A stretch of 43,129 nt of DNA from Oscillospiraceae bacterium (GCA_029007035.1 JAQXHC010000011.1:1-43129); one strand, 5' to 3'. Positions 1 to 8,767 are shown, numbered from the stretch's first letter. Notes: a model not told the origin generated them from the sequence alone. Numbers and translations: made by a program.

Positions 1-53
1 GATATATAGCAATACGTCGTCCGTTTATTGTGAGAAGCAACCTGAAAATAAGA

Positions 54-242
54 TCATTCATATTTATCGGGCATAATAATCGCCGCAATAATATAAAGAA
101 TAATTCCGGTACCTGCGCAAAGACCGAACAATGCAAATGCAAGTCTGATAATTGTAACGTCAATGTTGAAGTATTCAGAAAGGCCCTGACATACTCCGCA
201 AATCATCTTTTCGCGTGTGTTTTTATAAAGCTTTTTCACCAT
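54..242 (-). CDS. PspC domain membrane protein
   Basis: Small protein of about 62 residues that is almost entirely one PspC domain. It has the N-terminal KKLYKN start, the GVCQGLSEYF motif (about residues 16-25) and one hydrophobic helix ending in IIMPDK. PspC proteins sit in the cytoplasmic membrane and are linked to envelope stress; the exact role of this short Firmicute form is not established. I chose the ATG at 242 because a GGAGG lies five bases upstream; the in-frame GTG at 248 overlaps that ribosome site. It is the last gene of a four-gene minus-strand operon with a DUF4097 protein, a DUF1700 protein and a PadR regulator. No terminator is visible in the 53 bases left in the window. 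Confidence 0.85.
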   Translation of the reverse strand: MVKKLYKNTREKMICGVCQGLSEYFNIDVTIIRLAFALFGLCAGTGIILYIIAAIIMPDKYE

Positions 243-254
243 GATCACCTCCGT

Positions 255-1061
255 TTAATTCGCTGATACGTCCGATTCGCCGAATGCATTTGAAACTTCA
301 ACTTTTACGCTTCCGCTTGAATTTCCGCCGTTTGTACGGATATCTCCGAACGCGTTACTTGAATAAAAGTCGTAATCGTTTCCAATCAGAAATACATCCA
401 TATCTCCGAAAGAATTACCGATTGAAGCCGATCCCGTAATCACAGCATTCTTTATATCACAATCCCCGAAATTTGAGGAAAGCGTCATTTTAAGAAGTTT
501 TTCCGCACCGAGGTCAATGTCGGTATCGCCGAAATTGGTATTGATATTCAGATTCCCGCATACACCGAGATTAAGCTCTGAATCAGAGTAGGACAGCTGA
601 ACATCGGCATTTTCCGCTCTTAAATCGCCGGCTGTAAGCTTTCCGAAATAGAAATCTACCGACAGATTTTCAAATTTCATGTCCTCAGGGACGGTCAGTG
701 TGTATTCTCCTTTGGAATTAACGTTTATTCCACTGCTTTTGAGCAAATCCTTTCCATTGAAATCGTCAAGCTTCAGCTCCGCCGTGTCGCCGCTGAATTC
801 CAGATGAGCCGCAAGAGCCTCGGGAACTTCATCAGCCTTCAGACTGAATCCGTCACCCGCAACTATTTTCAGCGAAGCGAAACCGGCGTCAATTTTCAGC
901 CTGGAAGTATCCTTAATTTCGTCTGCACTGAGTGTTTCCACATATGAAACGGTTTTCCCATTAAAATAGCTTCGATAATTCACCATAAGAGCACCGCCAA
1001 TAATCGTAAGGACAAAACCTATTACAAGGATTATGGCATTTATTTTGATGAATTTCTTCAT
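255..1061 (-). CDS. DUF4097 family (adhesin-like beta-repeat) membrane-anchored protein
   Basis: 268 residues. An N-terminal membrane anchor (about 7-27) is followed by an extracellular domain rich in short repeats such as NFGDTDI, NFGDCDI, SFGDMDV and AFGDIRT, spaced roughly 18-25 residues apart. This is the right-handed beta-solenoid pattern of DUF4097/DUF2154 putative adhesin domains. The ATG overlaps the stop of the upstream DUF1700 gene (ATGA), so the two are translationally coupled. DUF4097 proteins commonly sit next to DUF1700 and PspC proteins in Firmicutes, which supports an envelope-sensing role. The molecular function is unknown, and calling it an adhesin would be inference from the family name only. 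Confidence 0.85.
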   Translation of the reverse strand: MKKFIKINAIILVIGFVLTIIGGALMVNYRSYFNGKTVSYVETLSADEIKDTSRLKIDAGFASLKIVAGDGFSLKADEVPEALAAHLEFSGDTAELKLDDFNGKDLLKSSGINVNSKGEYTLTVPEDMKFENLSVDFYFGKLTAGDLRAENADVQLSYSDSELNLGVCGNLNINTNFGDTDIDLGAEKLLKMTLSSNFGDCDIKNAVITGSASIGNSFGDMDVFLIGNDYDFYSSNAFGDIRTNGGNSSGSVKVEVSNAFGESDVSAN

Positions 1062-1714
1062 ACCGCCGCCTCCTTCTTATAGATTATGCTATGGAAAAAG
1101 CTGACGATACAATTTATTGTCCAGCGGCATAACGCTACCGTACCTTTGAAAATAAACGGCGAACATATAAGTGTAAGCGAGGTAAAAATCAATCCCAAGC
1201 CGAGAAAAACTATACCCACCGGCGGCGCTGCGAATAGTGTCGAAAGTCCCGAAATAATTCCTGCAATTCCGATTATTCCGAACACGACAATCAGCACGAT
1301 ACCAACGCAGAGAATTGAAAAAATCACAGCAAGGACTACCGCCGCAATTGACAGCCAGATCGGACTTGTGAAAATTGCAACGAGCAGAAAAAGTACAATT
1401 GTCAGACTATCTCTGCGCTTTTCAACACGCACTCCGGGATTATCCGTCTCCTCTCCCGATAAATCCGACCCATCTGTATTATGCGGTTCCGACGTATTTT
1501 CCGGCTGGACCTGCACGGCAACCGTACCGCTTTCACGCTTGATGCTTTCAGCGATTCCCTCAGGCGACCCAAGATTATCAATAAGCTCCTGAACCTTATC
1601 ACTTCCTGCATCCTCAAAGAGCTCCTTATAGTAGCTGACAGCTGAATTTTTCTCCTCGTCGGAAAGTCCCGAAAGTGCTGCTTCAAGCCGTTTTATAAAC
1701 TCATATTTGTCCAT
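1058..1714 (-). CDS. DUF1700 (HAAS) family membrane protein
   Basis: 218 residues. The first 60 residues hold the HAAS-type helical signature of DUF1700 proteins: FIKRLEAALSGL, EEKNSAVSYYKELFEDAG and LGSPEGIAESI. An acidic low-complexity linker follows, then three or four hydrophobic segments (about 105-200). In other Firmicutes this family is encoded next to a PadR regulator and is thought to be its partner in envelope-stress responses; the mechanism is not firmly known. The start overlaps the end of padR by 14 bases and has a GGGGG ribosome site about eight bases upstream, so it is co-transcribed from the PadR promoter. Confidence 0.85.
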   Translation of the reverse strand: MDKYEFIKRLEAALSGLSDEEKNSAVSYYKELFEDAGSDKVQELIDNLGSPEGIAESIKRESGTVAVQVQPENTSEPHNTDGSDLSGEETDNPGVRVEKRRDSLTIVLFLLVAIFTSPIWLSIAAVVLAVIFSILCVGIVLIVVFGIIGIAGIISGLSTLFAAPPVGIVFLGLGLIFTSLTLICSPFIFKGTVALCRWTINCIVSFFHSIIYKKEAAV

Positions 1715-2033
1715 TTACGTTATCCCCCTTATCATTGAGAATCCTGCTTATTCCGGCGCTGTATTCACGCCATTCCGAGCGGTAGCTGTCCAGCATTTCG
1801 CCGCCCTGCTCGGTTATCCTGTAATATCGGCGGTTTCGCCCTTGAAAAGCCTTGTCATAAGTTTCAAGACATCCGCTTTTCTGGAGTCTGCGCAGCACCG
1901 GATACAATGTAGATTCGGATACCTGAACTGTTTCGCACAGCTCCTGAGTTATTTTGTAGCCGTAAGTTTCCTCCTTACCAACTACCGCCAGAACCATTGC
2001 GTCCAGCAGTGCTGCGCTGACAGAAAAAGCCAT
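1701..2033 (-). CDS. PadR family transcriptional regulator
   Basis: About 110 residues from the ATG at 2033, which has a strong GGGAGGGG ribosome site; an in-frame ATG further upstream lies inside the promoter palindrome and is unlikely to be used. The protein is a PadR winged helix: LLDAMVLAVVGKEETYGYKI (helix 1-2), VSESTLYPVLRRLQKSG (recognition helix), a wing with RRYYRITEQG, and a short C-terminal dimerisation helix. PadR proteins are usually repressors that bind palindromes over their own promoter, and such a palindrome is present at 2062-2088. It heads the operon with DUF1700, DUF4097 and PspC genes, so autoregulation of the whole operon is likely. Confidence 0.9.
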   Translation of the reverse strand: MAFSVSAALLDAMVLAVVGKEETYGYKITQELCETVQVSESTLYPVLRRLQKSGCLETYDKAFQGRNRRYYRITEQGGEMLDSYRSEWREYSAGISRILNDKGDNVNGQI

Positions 2034-2061
2034 TCCAACCCCTCCCATTTTTATTCTCTGT

Positions 2062-2095
2062 CTAATATTATACGGCATATAATATTAGATGTCAA
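2062..2095 (-). promoter_or_regulatory. Sigma-A promoter and overlapping perfect palindrome (PadR operator candidate)
   Basis: On the minus strand TTGACA (2095-2090) is followed after 17 bp by TATAAT (2072-2067). The span 2062-2088 is a perfect inverted repeat: 11-base arms CTAATATTATA and TATAATATTAG around a 5-base centre. It covers the -10 element and most of the spacer. An operator here would block RNA polymerase directly, as expected for an autorepressing PadR protein. The promoter call is solid; the link to PadR is inference. Confidence 0.85.
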
Positions 2096-2316
2096 GCATA
2101 TATTGTATTTTTTACATCTATAACAAAAACAAGTCATTTTTTCGTGCAATTTTTATAATGTCCGTTGATTCCCTCATATTGTTCGGGTAAACGCAGAATA
2201 ATTCCTGATTCTGCGTATTTTCCCATCTTCCGCGGGAAGAAGAAAAGCTTAGGCAACACCGCACAAAGATTATTGCAGAGACAGAAGACATTTTTTCACG
2301 ATACTGCAAAATGAAA
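2096..2316. other. Intergenic region between metK and padR with a repeat-like segment
   Basis: No convincing gene. A 63-codon minus-strand open frame here (2118-2309) lacks a ribosome site and resembles no family. The plus strand from about 2249 reads TTAGGCAACACCGCACAAAG, then a run ending GCAGAGAC. This resembles the segment starting TTAGGCAATATGACAGATAA at 8848, suggesting a shared, diverged interspersed repeat. Confidence 0.4.
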
Positions 2317-2337
2317 AGGACGGCAAAAAGCCGTCCT
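2317..2337 (-). terminator. Rho-independent terminator of metK
   Basis: Perfect 8-bp stem AGGACGGC/GCCGTCCT with a 5-base loop, followed on the minus strand by TTTTCATTTT. It begins six bases past the metK stop codon. Confidence 0.9.
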
Positions 2338-2342
2338 GATTT

Positions 2343-3530
2343 TTATCCGTTAATTGCCGCCTTGATTGCCTCAGCCTTGTCGGTTTTCTCCCAGACAACA
2401 CCGAGATTTTCTCTGCCGAAATGACCATATGCTGCAAGCTGTCTGTACTGTGGCTTTCTCAGGTCAAGCATATTGATGATTGCTGTGGGACGAAGATCAA
2501 ATACCTTTCTTACTGCCTCGGAAAGCTTGTCCTCCGATACCTTTCCTGTTCCGAATGTGTCAACAAGAATCGATACCGGCTGAGCTACTCCGATAGCATA
2601 AGCAAGCTGAACCTCGCACTTATCCGCCAGTCCTGCCGCAACGATATTTTTGGCTATATATCTTGCCGCATAAGCTGCCGAACGGTCAACCTTTGTCGGG
2701 TCTTTACCGCTGAAAGCGCCGCCGCCATGACGCGAATATCCGCCGTATGTATCAACGATAATTTTGCGTCCGGTAAGGCCGCTGTCTCCCTGAGGTCCTC
2801 CGACTACGAAGCGCCCTGTCGGATTAATGAAAATCTTGGTATTTTCGTCCATAAGTCCGGACGGAATCACTGTCTTAATTACGCACTCGGTGATGTCCCT
2901 GCGAATCTGTTCGAGAGAAACATCCGCAGAATGCTGAGATGAAACAACAACCGCGTCAACTCTTACAGGCTTTCCGTCATCATATTCAATGGTAACCTGC
3001 GACTTACCGTCGGGACGGAGATAACGTAAAGTACCGTCCTTTCGCACCTCTGTCAGCTTCATGGCAAGCTTATGAGCAAGTGAAACCGGAAGCGGCATAA
3101 GCTCGGGAGTCTCATTGCAGGCATATCCGAACATTATTCCCTGATCGCCTGCTCCGTTGGAGAGACCGTCTGATTCTCCGCCGTTTTCGCGGTATTCAAT
3201 AGCTTCGTTAACACCCATTGCGATATCCGGAGACTGCTCATCAATTGAAGTAAGCACCGAGCAGGTGTGGGCATCGAAGCCATACTTCGCGCGGTCGTAA
3301 CCAATTTCAGCAACAACCTGCCGTGCAATTTTAGGAATATCTACCTTAGCCTTTGTGGAAATCTCACCCATACACAGAATCATACCGGTAGTAACGGCAG
3401 TCTCACAGGCTACTCTTGCATTGCTGTCCTGTTCGAGGATAGCGTCCAGAACCGCGTCGGAAATCTGGTCACAGATCTTATCGGGGTGACCCTCAGTCAC
3501 AGACTCGGATGTAAATAAAAACTTATTCAT
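2343..3530 (-). CDS. metK: S-adenosylmethionine synthetase
   Basis: 395 residues, the normal length for bacterial MetK. It makes SAM from methionine and ATP in the cytoplasm. The family signatures are intact: [20 protein letters not shown] at the N-terminus (ATP and methionine site), [12 protein letters not shown] (the first PROSITE motif), [16 protein letters not shown] (the second motif, phosphate loop) and the closing [12 protein letters not shown] helix. Start at the ATG with TAGGAGG five bases upstream. The gene stands alone between a SAM-I riboswitch with terminator upstream and its own terminator downstream, so control is by its own product: high SAM should stop transcription before the gene. 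Confidence 0.98.
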   Translation of the reverse strand: MNKFLFTSESVTEGHPDKICDQISDAVLDAILEQDSNARVACETAVTTGMILCMGEISTKAKVDIPKIARQVVAEIGYDRAKYGFDAHTCSVLTSIDEQSPDIAMGVNEAIEYRENGGESDGLSNGAGDQGIMFGYACNETPELMPLPVSLAHKLAMKLTEVRKDGTLRYLRPDGKSQVTIEYDDGKPVRVDAVVVSSQHSADVSLEQIRRDITECVIKTVIPSGLMDENTKIFINPTGRFVVGGPQGDSGLTGRKIIVDTYGGYSRHGGGAFSGKDPTKVDRSAAYAARYIAKNIVAAGLADKCEVQLAYAIGVAQPVSILVDTFGTGKVSEDKLSEAVRKVFDLRPTAIINMLDLRKPQYRQLAAYGHFGRENLGVVWEKTDKAEAIKAAING

Positions 3531-3544
3531 TTTGACCTCCTAAA

Positions 3545-3570
3545 TAAAAAAGCGTCCCAAAGGAGACACT
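3545..3570 (-). terminator. Regulatory terminator of the metK riboswitch
   Basis: On the minus strand GTGTCTC and GGGACGC pair (7 bp, including two G-T wobbles) over a CTTT loop, followed by six Ts. It lies between the SAM-I aptamer and the metK ribosome site, where the expression platform of a transcription-terminating S-box is expected. Confidence 0.85.
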
Positions 3571-3586
3571 CTGAATGCATTAAACT

Positions 3587-3686
3587 CCTCATCTTCCGGA
3601 AAAACCGCAGGATTTAGCACCTTTTACGAATACAGTCAGGTTGCCGGACTTCACAGGGCCTGTTCCCTCAGTCGCTCTTGATAAGG
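3587..3686 (-). ncRNA. SAM-I (S-box) riboswitch
   Basis: The minus strand carries the S-box core in order: CTTATCAAGAGCGACTGAGG (P1 and start of the kink-turn), GAACAGGCCCTGTGAAGTCC (P2 region), CCGGCAACCTG (P3), AAGGTGCTAAATCCTGC (the P3/P4 joining segment) and closing GATGAGG. P1 forms from CCTTATC (3686-3680) with GATGAGG (3593-3587), 7 bp with one G-T wobble. It lies between a strong promoter and metK. SAM binding is expected to stabilise P1 and favour the downstream terminator, so metK is off when SAM is plentiful. Confidence 0.95.
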
Positions 3687-3699
3687 TTATGATAGATAT

Positions 3700-3728
3700 A
3701 TTATACATCAATGGTCGGATTTTGTCAA
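3700..3728 (-). promoter_or_regulatory. Sigma-A promoter of the metK leader
   Basis: TTGACA (3728-3723) and TATAAT (3705-3700) on the minus strand with exactly 17 bp between them, just upstream of the SAM-I aptamer. Confidence 0.9.
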
Positions 3729-4133
3729 TAGCAAAATAAGTATTTCGCAAAGCAGAGTAAAGACAATACCGGTATAACATAATAAAAAGGCAATGCAGAC
3801 CGATTGCCGGAAAATTATGTCAGAGTCAGTTAAGGGCTTGTTGACAATAAAGTCATTCAAACGTATTTTTCGGCAAATTTTGCTGATAACCGCGTTAAAA
3901 ATCCTTGCCGTGCGAAAAGATGCTAAACAGGCTCTCAGGACAACAAATGAGCTCCCGTTTAAAGGAGCTCATCTGCCATGATATAGGGATTATTGGGGAT
4001 TTTATAACGCAGCGTTGGGGTAAACACTGCATTACCATGAAAATCAGCTTCGGGACTTCTCCCTCAGCAATTATAATAATAAAGGGCAATTGTGTAATTT
4101 TGGTGAAAACCAGCTGAAAGTTCGCAGACAATT
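3729..4133. other. Intergenic region with one repeat copy and a perfect hairpin
   Basis: No supported gene; short open frames here lack ribosome sites. Two structures stand out. Positions 3892-3915 are identical over 24 bases to 21806-21829. Positions 3947-3972 form a perfect 9-bp hairpin (ATGAGCTCC/GGAGCTCAT, 8-base loop) with no T tract on either side, so it is not an ordinary terminator. The histidine kinase gene ends at 4134 without a visible terminator before this hairpin. Confidence 0.5.
3892..3915 (+). repeat. Interspersed repeat, copy A
   Basis: A 24-base block from GCGTTAAAAATCC to CCGTGCGA is repeated exactly at 21806-21829. Both copies are preceded by a related TTTTCGG...ATTTTG/ATTTGC segment, so the true unit is longer and diverged. 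Both lie in intergenic DNA on the same strand. Confidence 0.75.
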
Positions 4134-5597
4134 TCAATTCAGATGAACTTGCTTGTCAGTAAAATGACTGTCATCAATTTTAAACCAGAATGTCGAACCT
4201 TTTCCAAGCACGCTGTTTACACCGTAATCAAATCCGTGAAGCTTCAGAACCGCCTTGACAATTGACAGTCCCAGACCCGTTCCAACGACCTCTCTCTTGT
4301 GATTTTCGGAGCGGTAATACTTATCAAAAATAAGCTTGATTTTATCCTCCTCTATTCCATCCCCGGTGTCCTCAATTTCGATCAGAACACCGTCCGGTTT
4401 GTTTATCTGACGAACGAAAACCTGCTTATCATCACCGGTATAGTTGATTGCATTGTTAATCAGATTATAAATTACCTGCTCAATTTTCACAACGTCACAG
4501 CAGACCACTCTTTCGCTGTCGGATATCAGATGGATATTATATCCCATTTTTTCGGAAACGCCCTTAAAGCGGTCAACGATCTCGTGCATTTTGCTGTTTA
4601 TATCGAATTCGGAACAGTTAAGCTTCTGCTTTCCGCTTTCAATTTTTGACAGATCGAGCATATCGTTTACAAGAAGGGCAAGCCGATCGGTTTCATTGAT
4701 GATTATTTCAAGATGCTCTCCGCGTTTCTGAGGATTATCGCCGGAAAGGTCACGGATCATTTCGGCATAGGCTTTCAGCATAGTCAGCGGCGTCCTCAGG
4801 TCGTGTGAGACATTGGCAATCAGGTCGCGCTGCATTGTATCGACCTTGGAAAGCTCCTTTTCTGCATAGTTCAGCGCGTCCGCCAGCTGATTTGATTCAA
4901 GATAACCCGTTCCGTCAAATCTGGTGCTGAAATCACCCTTTGCAAGATTTGCCGCATCATGAGTTATTTTCGTAATAGGCTCGGCAATTCTGTTCGACAC
5001 ATAAAGCGAAATCAGAAATGCAACTATAATCAGCAGGGCGGTGATGATACCGAGCTGACGCTTAATAATGGTAACCGTCGAACCAACGGGCACAAGAGCA
5101 GTGTTAATCAGCAGAAAGTAATCGGGACCGGAGTCGTTTTCAATTTTGCAGCCATAGAGCAGCATATCGTAATTTGTTCGCGGATTCTTTATTTTATAGT
5201 ATATCTCATCGGAGGAAGAACGCATTATACGCTCCACGAAAATATATGTACTGCTTCCTCTTCCGTGAATCAGACAATCACCGAGAACCTCCTTGGAATA
5301 AACCGACCTGTTATTGGAATCAACGACCTCCACACACAGATCATGCTTTACGGCTGCATTTGAAAGCAGTTCACTGAAATCTTCGCTGTCCAGCCTTGTA
5401 TACGCGTCGGTAAGCTCGCCGGCAACTTCGCTGACATCATTGACTTTCATACGCTCGTAAAAATGTTCAAGAAAGAAAATCTGACATATCCACAGAAGCA
5501 CAAATACAATAACGGTAAAGAGTACGAAATACATCCATACCTTTAGCCTTAGCGGAATATTCCCGAAAAACCGTCTTATTTTTTCAGACTGCTTCAA
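4134..5597 (-). CDS. Two-component sensor histidine kinase (OmpR-partner type)
   Basis: 487 residues. TM1 is about 20-42, an extracytoplasmic sensor domain runs to about 180, TM2 is about 182-202, and a HAMP linker follows (203-255). The HisKA domain has NVSHDLRTPL with the phospho-acceptor His265. The HATPase domain has the N box NLINNAINY, G1 DTGDGI, the F box FDKYYR and G2 GTGLGLSIVKAV, so the kinase looks active. Its start overlaps the end of the response regulator gene by 14 bases, so the two are co-transcribed. The sensed signal cannot be told; the overall layout resembles PhoR/ResE-type envelope sensors. Confidence 0.93.
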   Translation of the reverse strand: MKQSEKIRRFFGNIPLRLKVWMYFVLFTVIVFVLLWICQIFFLEHFYERMKVNDVSEVAGELTDAYTRLDSEDFSELLSNAAVKHDLCVEVVDSNNRSVYSKEVLGDCLIHGRGSSTYIFVERIMRSSSDEIYYKIKNPRTNYDMLLYGCKIENDSGPDYFLLINTALVPVGSTVTIIKRQLGIITALLIIVAFLISLYVSNRIAEPITKITHDAANLAKGDFSTRFDGTGYLESNQLADALNYAEKELSKVDTMQRDLIANVSHDLRTPLTMLKAYAEMIRDLSGDNPQKRGEHLEIIINETDRLALLVNDMLDLSKIESGKQKLNCSEFDINSKMHEIVDRFKGVSEKMGYNIHLISDSERVVCCDVVKIEQVIYNLINNAINYTGDDKQVFVRQINKPDGVLIEIEDTGDGIEEDKIKLIFDKYYRSENHKREVVGTGLGLSIVKAVLKLHGFDYGVNSVLGKGSTFWFKIDDSHFTDKQVHLN

Positions 5598-6261
5598 ACT
5601 TATATCCCATTCCTCTCAGCGTTACGATAAATTTTCTGTACTCTCCGAGACTGTTTCGCAGCATCTTTATGTGAGTATCGACGGTTCTGTCATCGCCGAA
5701 AAAGTCATATCCCCACACCTCTTCGAGAAGCTTGTCTCTTGAAAGTGCAATATTTTTATTTTTTACAAGATAGAACAGCAGGTCATACTCCTTTGGAGTC
5801 ATCGATGCTTTCTGACCGTTCACATAGACTTCGCGTCCCGAGATATCGACTTCAAGGCCCTCAAAGACAAAGCGATCGGCGGAGGAATTATCCTCGGCAG
5901 GCTTATTTCGCTTAAGCACTGCTTTTACCCTCGCCATAAGCTCCTTTGGCGAAAAAGGCTTCACCACGTAATCATCCACGCCGATTTCAAAGCCGAAAAG
6001 CTTATCATACTCTTCACCTCTTGCCGAAAGCATTATAACGGGTATATTTTTTGATTTGCGAATCTCCTTGCATGCCGAATAACCGTCGAGCCTCGGCATC
6101 ATGACATCCATAATTATCAGATCATAGTCGTTTTCACGGCAGAGATTTACTGCCTCCATGCCGTTTTCGGCTTCTGTTACCTCGTATCCCTCGAATTCCG
6201 CATATTCACGGACTACCTTTCTGATATTGACCTCGTCGTCCACGATAAGTATATGAGCCAT
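5584..6261 (-). CDS. OmpR/PhoB family response regulator
   Basis: 225 residues. The receiver domain has the acidic pair in LIVDDE, phospho-acceptor Asp52 in IIMDVMMPRLDG, switch Ser79 and Lys101 in VVKPFSPKEL. The C-terminal winged helix (about 130-225) has the OmpR-type GREVYVNG, LTPKEYDLL-like and DRTVDTHIKMLRNSLG segments and ends in LRGMGYKFE. It is the cognate regulator of the kinase encoded just downstream and should bind direct repeats in DNA. A GGAGG ribosome site lies before the ATG. A TATAAT lies upstream on the minus strand (near 6312-6317) but without a good -35, which would fit activator-dependent expression. Confidence 0.95.
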   Translation of the reverse strand: MAHILIVDDEVNIRKVVREYAEFEGYEVTEAENGMEAVNLCRENDYDLIIMDVMMPRLDGYSACKEIRKSKNIPVIMLSARGEEYDKLFGFEIGVDDYVVKPFSPKELMARVKAVLKRNKPAEDNSSADRFVFEGLEVDISGREVYVNGQKASMTPKEYDLLFYLVKNKNIALSRDKLLEEVWGYDFFGDDRTVDTHIKMLRNSLGEYRKFIVTLRGMGYKFEAV

Positions 6262-6408
6262 ATTTTACCTCCGTCATTTTGTTTGGCAGTGATTCTGCCT
6301 ATTTATCTTATTATACCATTATAAATCCGAAAAGTGTAGATTCTGTGAAATTATTTTGTGAATAATCTGCATTTTAGGTGAATTTTACTTGAATATGCAA
6401 TTTTATCA

Positions 6409-6437
6409 TTGACAAATTAGGACAATTTTGCTATAAT
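6409..6437 (+). promoter_or_regulatory. Sigma-A promoter of the GGDEF-EAL gene
   Basis: TTGACA (6409-6414), 17 bp, TATAAT (6432-6437). It faces away from the two-component operon and leaves a leader of roughly 65 bases before the TTG start. Confidence 0.9.
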
Positions 6438-6509
6438 ATAAATGTAAATTTTAGAGCAGCGGAACATTCTATACGTGAAAAGTCTGCTTTGTGAATGGAG
6501 GTCCTGGAT

Positions 6510-8729
6510 TTGAATAACAAAAAAGCTTTGTCTGCTGTTCTTATTCTTTCAGCTGCCTCCATAATCGTTCTTATTTTCGCACATTTTTTCCCCGAAGAAT
6601 CGGGACTTATACTCGCAATCTTTCTTTCAACAGTTGTTCTGCTCGCATTTATTATTCTCGTATTTCAATATATTCTCGGGCATAATAAAATCATGCTCGA
6701 TATGCATGATATCGCCTCTGTTACGGAAAATCTGAATACCGAGGTAGCTATATGGCTCAACGACTGCTCCGCTGTTTTCCTCAACAAAAAGCTTCGCCGG
6801 CTGCTGGGGATAAGCGATTCAGCGTCATTCAACCATAAGGAAACGCTCATGAGGATTTTCGGAACGGACGATATTACCCCCGAAATAATCGCCGGTCTTC
6901 TCGACGATACAGCCAGTGAGGCATCTTTTGTCTGTGCCGACGGCAATACAACCGAAATTGCATGGAGTACGTCGCTTTTTAAACAAAAAAAGGATTTTTC
7001 TCTCTATTTAAGCGCAGGCTTCAACATGACTGAAATAAAAAATATGCAGCGAAGCCTTTCCGATACCAACGAAAGATTCAATCTTTCTATGGAGCTTTCG
7101 GAAATCGGTATTCTTATGAGCTACGATATGGTGAATTTTCACGCTTCACCCGAAACAGTCCGTATGCTCGGACTTGAAAGCAGCATCATCGGAATTAACG
7201 AATTCCGCTCACTGATCCACCCCAACGACCGTATTCAGTACGACAGCTGGTTCAAAATGATTGAGGCAGATAATGCATCGTCGTCCGGCGTCAAGTGTAT
7301 CGAATTAAGAATCAGGTCAGTCGGAGGAATGTACCGCTGGTATTCTTATCGGTTCAAGATGGTCCGCGCTTCGGGGAATGCCGCGCTTATCGGAGGAGCG
7401 CTGCTTGATATAACCACCGAGCGCGAAAAGGATATTCTTATCGAGCGGCTTGCCTTTGTCGATGAGGTAACCGAAATTCCTAACCGAAACAAACTCATGC
7501 GCATCGGTCAGGAAACCTATGAATGCTGTAAGCACCTTAACTACACATACTGGATTATCGTTTTCGATATTGACCGATTCCATATTGTAAATGATACCTG
7601 CGGCTATGACAGCGGCAATAAGCTTCTTAAAGATTTCGCCCATCTGCTTTATAAATTCGTCGGAACAGGTGGTCTTGCGGCACGAATAAGCGGTGATAAT
7701 TTCGCTCTCATACTGCGTGATTACGGCGACGATGAACTTCCCGTCCGCACCGCTATGACAATTCAGGAAGATATGACAAAGCTCGCAGTAAACGAGTTTG
7801 CTTCCCTCAATCTTACATGTTCGGCAGGCTATTCACGTATGCCTGATGACGGAAATTCTTTCCTCGATATTTTTGAACACGCCGAATTTGCTCTTAAATC
7901 GGGAAGCAGTTCTCAAAGCAGTATCTCCTGCTATGAACCGAGTATGCATGACTCTATCATCGGCAACACCGAGCTTGAAAAAGCACTCAGTGACGCTATC
8001 GACAATGACGAGCTTCGTTTGTTCTATCAGCCAAAAATTGACCTTGCTACAGGAAAAATCATGGGTGTCGAAGCACTTGTCCGCTGGATCAAACCCGACG
8101 GCACGATTGTCCGCCCCGATGTATTCATTCCGATTGCCGAAAGCTCTCATCTTGTAGGCAGAATAAGCGAATTCGTACTCAATGAAGCGTGCCGTCAGAA
8201 TATGCTGTGGCAAAGAATGGGATTCAAAAATATTGTTATGTCAATAAACTTTGCTTCCTCAGATTTCTACCAGAAAGACCTGAAGGACAAGGTTATGGAT
8301 GCTCTGATCAAATCGGGACTGGAACCAAAATGGCTTGAAGTTGAGCTTACCGAGACACTTGCACTCCGTGACATTGATTTTGCTGTGGCTCAGATGAATA
8401 AGCTTCGCGAACTTGGAGTCAAGCTTGCAATGGACGATTTCGGCACAGGTTATTCGTCCTTGAGCTATCTTCAGGTGCTCCCTATTACCCTGCTGAAGCT
8501 CGACCGCTCGTTCATAACCGATATCGAGCATGATTCAATCGCCTTTGAAATCGTATCATCGGTAATCAGAATTGCCAAATCCAAAAAAATCGAAATTATC
8601 GCCGAAGGAATCGAAAACGAGAATCAGGCAAATATTCTCCGCAATGCAGGCTGTGATTTCGCACAGGGTTTCCTTTACGGAAAACCTGTTCCTCCGGAGA
8701 AAATAACCGAATTTCTTGAACCGGTATAA
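6510..8729 (+). CDS. Membrane GGDEF-EAL protein, likely c-di-GMP phosphodiesterase
   Basis: About 739 residues. Two N-terminal membrane helices are followed by two PAS-like regions, the second with the PAS-fold phrase IHPNDRIQYDSWFKMI. Then come a GGDEF domain and an EAL domain. The GGDEF signature is replaced by SGDNF near residue 393, so cyclase activity is doubtful. The EAL domain keeps EALVRW (near 520), NFASSDFY, ELTET, DDFGTGYSSL, LDRSFI, AEGIE and QGFLYGKP, so hydrolysis of c-di-GMP is likely. The GGDEF part may act as a GTP-sensing regulator, as in other degenerate GGDEF-EAL proteins. I place the start at TTG 6510 because GGAGG at 6497-6501 serves it with eight bases spacing; the in-frame ATG at 6495 overlaps that site. 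Confidence 0.9.
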   Translation: MNNKKALSAVLILSAASIIVLIFAHFFPEESGLILAIFLSTVVLLAFIILVFQYILGHNKIMLDMHDIASVTENLNTEVAIWLNDCSAVFLNKKLRRLLGISDSASFNHKETLMRIFGTDDITPEIIAGLLDDTASEASFVCADGNTTEIAWSTSLFKQKKDFSLYLSAGFNMTEIKNMQRSLSDTNERFNLSMELSEIGILMSYDMVNFHASPETVRMLGLESSIIGINEFRSLIHPNDRIQYDSWFKMIEADNASSSGVKCIELRIRSVGGMYRWYSYRFKMVRASGNAALIGGALLDITTEREKDILIERLAFVDEVTEIPNRNKLMRIGQETYECCKHLNYTYWIIVFDIDRFHIVNDTCGYDSGNKLLKDFAHLLYKFVGTGGLAARISGDNFALILRDYGDDELPVRTAMTIQEDMTKLAVNEFASLNLTCSAGYSRMPDDGNSFLDIFEHAEFALKSGSSSQSSISCYEPSMHDSIIGNTELEKALSDAIDNDELRLFYQPKIDLATGKIMGVEALVRWIKPDGTIVRPDVFIPIAESSHLVGRISEFVLNEACRQNMLWQRMGFKNIVMSINFASSDFYQKDLKDKVMDALIKSGLEPKWLEVELTETLALRDIDFAVAQMNKLRELGVKLAMDDFGTGYSSLSYLQVLPITLLKLDRSFITDIEHDSIAFEIVSSVIRIAKSKKIEIIAEGIENENQANILRNAGCDFAQGFLYGKPVPPEKITEFLEPV

Positions 8730-8744
8730 ATAAGACAAATAACG

Positions 8745-8767
8745 ATAGGTCATATCTAAAAACCTAT
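8745..8767 (+). terminator. Weak hairpin after the GGDEF-EAL gene
   Basis: ATAGGT (8745-8750) and ACCTAT (8762-8767) form a 6-bp stem, followed only by GTCATTTGG. It is in the right place for a terminator but has a poor T tract. Confidence 0.3.

Noticed and set aside
2118..2309. 63-codon minus-strand open frame between metK and padR
   Set aside because: No ribosome site, low-quality composition, and it covers a repeat-like segment and lies past the metK terminator.
3947..3972. Perfect 9-bp hairpin as a terminator for the histidine kinase operon
   Set aside because: No T tract on either strand and it is 160 bases past the gene, so it is recorded only as a structure.
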